Source: Balneolia bacterium (GTDB lineage: Bacteria > Bacteroidota > Rhodothermia > Balneolales > Cyclonatronaceae). From it: a stretch of 9,803 nucleotides of DNA. A program made the position numbers and the translations under genes. The DNA lies in NCBI GenBank assembly GCA_003567135.1, contig PXAI01000188.1, positions 1 to 9,803 on the forward strand, given 5' to 3'. The stretch's first letter is position 1. The number at the start of each line of letters is the position of its first letter. Of the stretch, positions 5,630 to 9,803 are shown one piece after another. The notes beneath the pieces were generated by a model, which was not told where the DNA came from, did no database searches, and saw nothing but the letters and a program-made list of their open reading frames with translations.

Positions 5630-6742
5630 TTAAACGTGGCGGCACTCATAAATTTCAAACCGCTCGTTTTCGTTCAGAACGTTTACGGATTTGAAGAGTT
5701 TAACCAGATGCGTACGATAATTCAAATGACGGTTTGCCACGCAAAGAAAACGGCCAGACTCCGAAAGTGTTTCCGCAGCTTCCTTAAACAGATGAACGGC
5801 CACATCCGTTGTGTTCACATGCTCGATGTGAAACGGTGGATTGGTGATGATCAGATCGAAGTAGTTTTTTTCGAATGTGGAAATCGTATCCGAATAATGA
5901 ACGGTTATGTTTTCAAAACCAAGATTAGCGCGGGCGGATTCAACAGCAGGGAGAAAGTCATCCACCGCATGAATTTCGGCGTCTGGTTTAAGATGATGCG
6001 CAAATCGTGAAATGATTCCGTTACCGCAGCCTACATCCAGAATTTTCTGCTCGGATTCGGTGATCTTCAGATTCTGAAGCAGAAATTGAGTGGCGATATC
6101 CGGTTTTCCGGCTGAGAATACGCCGGGCTTGTGAGCCAGCTCAACGCTGGTTCCATCAGGAAGCGCAAGTTCAGTGGTGTAAATTTCCGGCTTCTCCGCA
6201 GAACCCTTTGCGTTTTTCAGAATCAGCAGCCGTGCCTTTTTCATCGCTCTGGTTTGTTCAGCTGATTCAAAATAGTGATCAGCATGCTCCAGCATTGTTT
6301 TGGAAAAGTGGCGCGTCATAAATCCGCATAAAACCTGCGAATTCTCGTGGCATGATTTGGCGCCCACCGACAAATACGTCTTAAACAGATCAAGAGATTT
6401 TGGCACTCTGATCAGAATAATATCCGCCTTTTCTTCTGGAATTTCGCCCAGCGGGATGTTTTTGATCAGCACAGGGGAGATATTGTTGTTTTCCAGATTC
6501 TTCGAAATCCCCTTCTCCTGACTTTTTCTCGAAACCACCGTTTCCGGCTTAAATTCAGCCAGCACCGTGGTGTGAAATCCGAACCGGTCATTGATAATGA
6601 GAATACGTTTCTTTGAAGGCTCCTCCGACAACACCTTCGAGATCATCATTTCATCGGCAGCGCTCCAGGGTAAAAGCGTTTTATTGGTGGTAGGGGGATA
6701 TCGTTTGATATCAAAAGTTTTATACTGAAATATAAATTTCAT
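5630..6742 (-). CDS. rlmG: 23S rRNA (guanine-N2) methyltransferase RlmG-like
   Basis: This is a 370-aa protein, close in length to E. coli RlmG (378), which methylates G1835 of 23S rRNA with S-adenosylmethionine. The N-terminal half is a degenerate methyltransferase-like domain carrying RlmG hallmarks: LPWSAADEMM (24-33), ILIINDRFGFHTTVLAEFKP (47-66) and IRVPKSLDLFKTYL (111-124). The C-terminal half is the catalytic MTS-type domain: GVFSAGKPDIATQFLLQNL (207-225), SAM motif I LDVGCGNG (235-242), the acidic residues VDD (260-262), the catalytic NPPFH (301-305) and VANRHLNY (335-342). The similarity to RlmG across both halves favours it over the related RsmC. A bulged hairpin lies in the 88-bp gap upstream. 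The DUF4440 lipoprotein follows 34 bp downstream, perhaps on the same transcript. No Shine-Dalgarno sequence precedes the ATG. Confidence 0.85.
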   Translation of the reverse strand: MKFIFQYKTFDIKRYPPTTNKTLLPWSAADEMMISKVLSEEPSKKRILIINDRFGFHTTVLAEFKPETVVSRKSQEKGISKNLENNNISPVLIKNIPLGEIPEEKADIILIRVPKSLDLFKTYLSVGAKSCHENSQVLCGFMTRHFSKTMLEHADHYFESAEQTRAMKKARLLILKNAKGSAEKPEIYTTELALPDGTSVELAHKPGVFSAGKPDIATQFLLQNLKITESEQKILDVGCGNGIISRFAHHLKPDAEIHAVDDFLPAVESARANLGFENITVHYSDTISTFEKNYFDLIITNPPFHIEHVNTTDVAVHLFKEAAETLSESGRFLCVANRHLNYRTHLVKLFKSVNVLNENERFEIYECRHV

Positions 6743-6770
6743 GGAAGGAGTTTAGCAAAAAAGGTGATTC

Positions 6771-6802
6771 GGTTCACAAAAATCCCGAGCCGGGAGTGAA
6801 CC
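6771..6802 (-). terminator. Bulged hairpin between HPt and rlmG genes
   Basis: The outer arms GGTTCAC and GTGAACC (6771-6777 and 6796-6802) pair perfectly over 7 bp. Inside them TCCCG and CGGGA pair over 5 bp around a 3-nt loop. On the minus strand the inner stem is followed by TTTTT, which on its own makes a short terminator; in the outer structure those T form a bulge. It may end the HPt transcript or act as a leader structure for rlmG, whose start is 28 nt further on. The two stems are clear; the function is inferred. Confidence 0.45.
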
Positions 6803-6830
6803 ATATTAACAGGAGGGCAAAAAAACGTCG

Positions 6831-7268
6831 TCAGGCGGTCTCAGTCGAAGTAATCAGATCAATAATTTCAATAATTTTGAGAATTTCGGCATCAACTTTA
6901 TTAACCAGGTTCTGCAGCTCAGACTCTTCACCTTCGAAGTTTTGAAGATCGAGTGCGTAAACGGCCAGTACATCAAGCCCCATCGTCAGGGAAGTGCCCT
7001 TAATCTTGTGCCCCGTTTTTTTCATCAGATCGACATTGTTGTCGGCATTCGCTTTTTTCAGCGTTTCGAGCGATTCGCTTAGGCTCTCTTTGGTAAGCAA
7101 CAGCAGATCATACAGGTAGGCATCATCGCGCCCCACCATTTTAACAACCTTATCAAGGCTGATATGTCTTGGTATGTCGTTTTTTTTGCCATCCCCGAGT
7201 TCATTTTGCACTTCGGAGAGGTAACGATACCATCTGAAACTAACCGGAGGATATTTTTTGTCTGACAT
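6831..7268 (-). CDS. HPt-domain phosphotransfer protein, stand-alone
   Basis: This is a 145-aa cytoplasmic protein without signal peptide or membrane segment. Residues about 34-140 look like a four-helix histidine phosphotransfer domain. The motif KKTGHKIKGTSLTMGLDVLAVYALDLQ contains H87 as the expected phosphorylated histidine, and HKIKGTS followed by G97 matches the HxLKGxxxxxG consensus. Such proteins relay phosphate between response-regulator receiver domains in His-Asp phosphorelays. The first 33 residues (MSDKKYPPVSFRWYRYLSEV onward) are outside the domain and I do not recognise them. No kinase or receiver gene lies nearby, so the partner is unknown. It is flanked by the trxB terminator upstream and a hairpin downstream, so it is probably transcribed alone. 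A TATATTTA box lies shortly before the start, and there is no Shine-Dalgarno sequence. Confidence 0.85.
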   Translation of the reverse strand: MSDKKYPPVSFRWYRYLSEVQNELGDGKKNDIPRHISLDKVVKMVGRDDAYLYDLLLLTKESLSESLETLKKANADNNVDLMKKTGHKIKGTSLTMGLDVLAVYALDLQNFEGEESELQNLVNKVDAEILKIIEIIDLITSTETA

Positions 7269-7290
7269 ATTTATTAATTATTTGATCACT

Positions 7291-7299
7291 CTAAATATA
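7291..7299 (-). promoter_or_regulatory. Bacteroidota-like -10 box before the HPt gene
   Basis: Minus-strand TATATTTAG matches 7 of 8 positions of the Bacteroidota -7 consensus TAnnTTTG and lies 22 nt before the ATG. The nearest upstream TTTG is about 27 nt away, farther than the usual spacing, so the -33 element is not convincing. The rest of the AT-rich gap 7269-7395 holds nothing else I can name. Confidence 0.3.
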
Positions 7300-7395
7300 C
7301 TGTTTTTGTAAGAGTGCGGAGTCCGGCAAAGATTAAAATCTAGCTACTTTTCCAACCGAAACATTAAATTAATTTACAAAAAGGCTTAATAAATT

Positions 7396-7433
7396 AAAAA
7401 ACCTAAATATTGTCATTTCGACAACATTCAGGT
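7396..7433 (-). terminator. Intrinsic terminator after trxB
   Basis: On the minus strand ACCTGAATGTTGTC (7433-7420) pairs with GACAATATTTAGGT (7414-7401) over 14 positions, two of them G-U pairs, around a 5-nt GAAAT loop. Five T follow at 7400-7396 and the sequence stays T-rich. It begins 21 nt after the trxB stop, so trxB is probably the last gene of its transcript. Confidence 0.85.
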
Positions 7434-7454
7434 CTTAAATTTTTGATTCCTAAA

Positions 7455-8420
7455 TCAGGCTTCAGCTTCTGCGGCTTCTTCCTGATTTTCGAGCCATCTT
7501 TCGGCATCCATTGCGGCCATGCAGCCGGTTCCGGCAGCCGTAACAGCCTGACGGTAAACCGAATCCTGGGCATCGCCGCAGGCAAAAATTCCTTCCACAT
7601 TTGTTTTGGTGGATTTTCCTTCGGTAAGGATATAGCCGGTTTCATCCATATCAAGCACGCCTTTGAAAAGATCGGTATTCGGCTTATGCCCAATAGCCAG
7701 GAATACGCCGGTTACGTCTTCCATCGTGGTGATTTCGTTGGTTTTTACGTTTCGTACGTTCACACCTTTTACCACCTGCTCGCCGAGAACTTCGTCAATT
7801 ACTGAATCCCACATGACTTTAATTTTCGGATTGTTCATCGCGCGTTTCTGCATGGTTTTGGATGCGCGGAATTCATCACGACGATGGATGATCGTAACTT
7901 TGCTGGCGTAGCGGGTAAGGAATGTAGCCTCTTCCATTGCGGTATCTCCGCCGCCAATTACAACTACGTGCTCGTTTCTGAAAAACGCGCCGTCGCAGGT
8001 TGCGCAGGCCGTAACGCCCCGGCCGCGAAGCCGCTGCTCGCTGGGAATGCCCAGCCACTTGGCCGATGCTCCGGTAGAGACAATAATCGATTCAGCAAAA
8101 ATGTCGGTTTCTTCATCAATCGAAATTTTAAAGGGACGCTCACCAAACTCAATATTGGTAACGGTTCCGTAGCGCGCATCCGCACCGAAACGGGTGGCCT
8201 GCTGACGGAAATCATCCATCATTTTTGGTCCCATAACGCCCTCAGGATATCCCGGGAAGTTTTCGACGTCGGTTGTGGTAGTAAGCTGTCCGCCGGGCTC
8301 GGGACCTTCCAGAACGAGAGGTTTCAGATCAGCGCGGGCGGCGTAAAGTGCGGCGGTAAGTCCGGCAGGTCCACTGCCTACGATTACGACCTTAAATGTT
8401 TTATTTGCAATATCTTCCAT
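7455..8420 (-). CDS. trxB: Thioredoxin reductase (NADPH)
   Basis: This is a 321-aa flavoenzyme of normal length that reduces thioredoxin with NADPH in the cytoplasm. Visible features are the FAD-binding VVIVGSGPAGLTAALYAARA (11-30), GGQLTTTTDVENFPGYP (43-59), the redox-active pair C139-A-T-C142 in ACATCDGAFF, the NADPH-binding VVIGGGDTAMEEA (153-165) with HRRDEFRAS (179-187), and the C-terminal FAD motif GIFACGDAQDSVYRQAVTAAGTG. All catalytic elements are present. The tail after the domain is short and acidic (EEAAEAEA). Low-molecular-weight TrxB and some ferredoxin/flavodoxin reductases share the fold, but the CATC active site supports thioredoxin reductase. It is followed by a clear terminator and preceded by a 116-bp gap, so it may have its own promoter. 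Confidence 0.95.
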   Translation of the reverse strand: MEDIANKTFKVVIVGSGPAGLTAALYAARADLKPLVLEGPEPGGQLTTTTDVENFPGYPEGVMGPKMMDDFRQQATRFGADARYGTVTNIEFGERPFKISIDEETDIFAESIIVSTGASAKWLGIPSEQRLRGRGVTACATCDGAFFRNEHVVVIGGGDTAMEEATFLTRYASKVTIIHRRDEFRASKTMQKRAMNNPKIKVMWDSVIDEVLGEQVVKGVNVRNVKTNEITTMEDVTGVFLAIGHKPNTDLFKGVLDMDETGYILTEGKSTKTNVEGIFACGDAQDSVYRQAVTAAGTGCMAAMDAERWLENQEEAAEAEA

Positions 8421-8536
8421 AATAATTTCAGATCAATTCAATAATTGGTGTATGTTTTGCCCTTAAGGTAAATAATTTTTACGGGTAATTGAACCGGCAA
8501 CGCGGGCGTATTCAGTCCTGAAAAATCGCTGTCCGA

Positions 8537-9715
8537 TTACGGCAATTCAGGATTACGGGAGGGGAGATCAAGCATGGTAAACGAGCGGATGAAATAGTCG
8601 GAAACCGGCGTATTCACCATCACTGAAACCAGCCCTTTTCGCAGCAGCGCCGAGTTGAAAGAGCGCCCAATCCGGGTATTAAATCCTGCGCGGCTGGCGG
8701 CTATATTGGCTTTAACCCGACGTTTTTTACTGTATTCCTCAATCGGTTCTTCGCTGTTTTTATTTATCGCATCAGGCAGTACCTCGGCAAGGTAATCGGC
8801 ATCCATCCAGCCTAAATTCATTCCTTGTCCTCCAATGGGGCTGTTCACATGAGCCGCATCTCCCGCAAGTATAGCCCGTTTATGGAAAAAACTGTCCGCG
8901 ATAAATCTTTTAATTCGAAATCCGCTGGTCATGGTGTTGGTTTCCGGATCAGGATAATTTCCCGTGCGCTCTTTTGCCACTTCGGCAATTTGCTGCGCGG
9001 CCGGTTTTTTAATCAGATGATCCGTTTTTACAACCCAGCGCCTGGTATTTATTCCGTGCGGAAACGACTCCACGAGCCCCTCTTTGCAAAGATGAACAGT
9101 GGCAAAATCACGCCGGCCGATATTATCTTCAAAATCGCCCATCATGTAATAATCCGGATACGTCGATCCCTCAAATCCGATGCCGGTAAGGGTTCGCGTA
9201 GTGCTGCCAATTCCATCACATCCAATAATGTAGGTGGCCTTTAGTCCGTGCTGAATTTTACCGGATTTATTCTGGAGCACCGCCCAGCAGTATTTCTCGA
9301 AATGGGTGAGTGTAGTCAGGTAAATTCCCCGAAGTACCTTGATGTTGTAATCATCGGCCAGTTTTTTTTCGAGAACGGCTTCGGTGTGATACTGGGGGAC
9401 AGTAAGTATGTAGGGGTGAGCATGATCAACTTTGGTGAAATCAATCTGGCCCATTGGCTTGGATCCGATGTACGCCTCGCCGTGCGTAACCTTGTTTGCC
9501 TTTTCCATGAGGGTATCAAGCAGGCCCAACCGGTTGAAAATGGAGATCGAAGGGGGATGTATTCCGATTGATCTCGAATGCGTTGGCGTGGCGGATTTCT
9601 GATCTATAATAGTAAATGGAATGCCTTTTTCGGCAAGCATGATGGCAAGCATCAGGCCGGTTGATCCGGCGCCCACAATCAGAATCTTAATTTTTTCAGG
9701 TAAATCTATTCCCAT
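8537..9715 (-). CDS. Class A FAD-dependent aromatic monooxygenase
   Basis: This is a 392-aa flavoprotein of the p-hydroxybenzoate hydroxylase type (FAD_binding_3). It shows the three standard motifs: GxGxxG in ILIVGAGSTGLMLA (11-24), the DG motif GCDGIGSTTR (165-174) that contacts FAD and NAD(P)H, and the GD motif AILAGDAAHVNSPIGGQGMN (281-300). The THSRSIGIHPPS segment (45-56) is typical of enzymes that hydroxylate phenolic or polyketide rings. Expected chemistry is NAD(P)H- and O2-dependent hydroxylation of an aromatic compound; the substrate is unknown. There is no signal peptide. The C-terminal part (351-385) is fairly hydrophobic, so peripheral membrane contact and a lipid-like substrate are possible. 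It starts 17 bp after the preceding gene, so the two are probably co-transcribed. Confidence 0.88.
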   Translation of the reverse strand: MGIDLPEKIKILIVGAGSTGLMLAIMLAEKGIPFTIIDQKSATPTHSRSIGIHPPSISIFNRLGLLDTLMEKANKVTHGEAYIGSKPMGQIDFTKVDHAHPYILTVPQYHTEAVLEKKLADDYNIKVLRGIYLTTLTHFEKYCWAVLQNKSGKIQHGLKATYIIGCDGIGSTTRTLTGIGFEGSTYPDYYMMGDFEDNIGRRDFATVHLCKEGLVESFPHGINTRRWVVKTDHLIKKPAAQQIAEVAKERTGNYPDPETNTMTSGFRIKRFIADSFFHKRAILAGDAAHVNSPIGGQGMNLGWMDADYLAEVLPDAINKNSEEPIEEYSKKRRVKANIAASRAGFNTRIGRSFNSALLRKGLVSVMVNTPVSDYFIRSFTMLDLPSRNPELP

Positions 9716-9732
9716 TAAAAAGCGGGTAAGTA

Positions 9733-9803
9733 TTAATCAAACTCTTTTACCATCAGAATTCTGAACGGCGCGAGTTTTTTGACAGTCCAATCAGTTGGAA
9801 GCA
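9733..9803 (-). CDS. C-terminal end of an unidentified upstream gene (partial)
   Basis: The minus-strand frame ending with TAA at 9735-9733 gives 22 residues, LPTDWTVKKLAPFRILMVKE followed by FD. It is open to the window edge and stops 17 bp before the monooxygenase start, typical operon spacing. The other two minus-strand frames stop earlier. The WTVKKLAPFRILMVKE pattern resembles the last beta-strand pair of a class I methyltransferase, but 22 residues are too few for an assignment. Confidence 0.55.
   Translation of the reverse strand, partial: LPTDWTVKKLAPFRILMVKEFD

Noticed and set aside
5596..5658. N-terminal extension of the DUF4440 lipoprotein (start at 5658)
   Set aside because: It would put 21 residues before a complete type II signal peptide and overlap the end of rlmG; the ATG at 5595 gives a canonical lipoprotein.
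5543..6010. Plus-strand open frame (155 codons) opposite rlmG
   Set aside because: Antisense to the conserved catalytic domain of RlmG, with no domain pattern or ribosome binding site.
7884..8444. Long plus-strand open frame (186 codons) opposite trxB
   Set aside because: It is antisense to a fully conserved enzyme and has no recognisable domain; long antisense frames are a usual by-product of such codon use.
8825..9244. Plus-strand open frame (139 codons) opposite the monooxygenase
   Set aside because: It mirrors the GD-motif and substrate-domain coding region; the protein looks like random basic sequence.

Overview
The window is chromosomal housekeeping DNA from a bacterium of the Bacteroidota/Balneolota (FCB) type. 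The clues are consistent but indirect. Most starts lack a Shine-Dalgarno sequence. Intergenic regions are AT-rich and one carries a TAnnTTTG-like -10 element. One lipoprotein has a Bacteroidota-style lipobox, and the gene repertoire (DUF1648, DUF3311 plus SSS symporter, DUF5989, DUF4440 lipoprotein) fits the group. GC content is moderate. There is no rRNA, tRNA, CRISPR array, transposase, prophage or recognisable defence system. The ends fall inside a carB gene (left) and in the last codons of an unidentified gene (right).

Left block (1-2036, minus strand): a 52-aa DUF5989/SxtK-like membrane peptide, then carA and carB, the two subunits of carbamoyl-phosphate synthase, which feeds pyrimidine and arginine synthesis. 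A hairpin followed by a T-run lies between the small gene and carA, only 32 nt before the carA start, so it may be an attenuator rather than a simple terminator.

Centre-left (2117-4822): a DUF1648 membrane protein (+), a small Cys-rich CPXCG-type protein (-), and a two-gene operon (+) of a DUF3311-like membrane peptide overlapping a sodium:solute symporter. The two convergent intergenic gaps (2678-2820 and 4823-5139) each hold strong inverted repeats: a perfect 38-bp palindrome, and a composite of nested hairpins of about 200 bp. They look like REP/MITE-type interspersed repeats.

Right block (5140-9803, all minus strand, listed in transcription order from the right edge): the tail of an unknown gene, a class A FAD-dependent aromatic monooxygenase, thioredoxin reductase trxB with a clear intrinsic terminator, an orphan HPt phosphotransfer protein, the 23S rRNA methyltransferase rlmG, and a DUF4440 lipoprotein. 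Apart from the close spacing of the monooxygenase with the gene before it and of rlmG with the lipoprotein, these are probably separate transcription units.

No obvious new multi-gene system is visible. The items most worth a second look are the repeat elements, the hairpin upstream of carA, the SxtK-like peptide beside carbamoyl-phosphate synthase, and the possible polyketide context of the monooxygenase.
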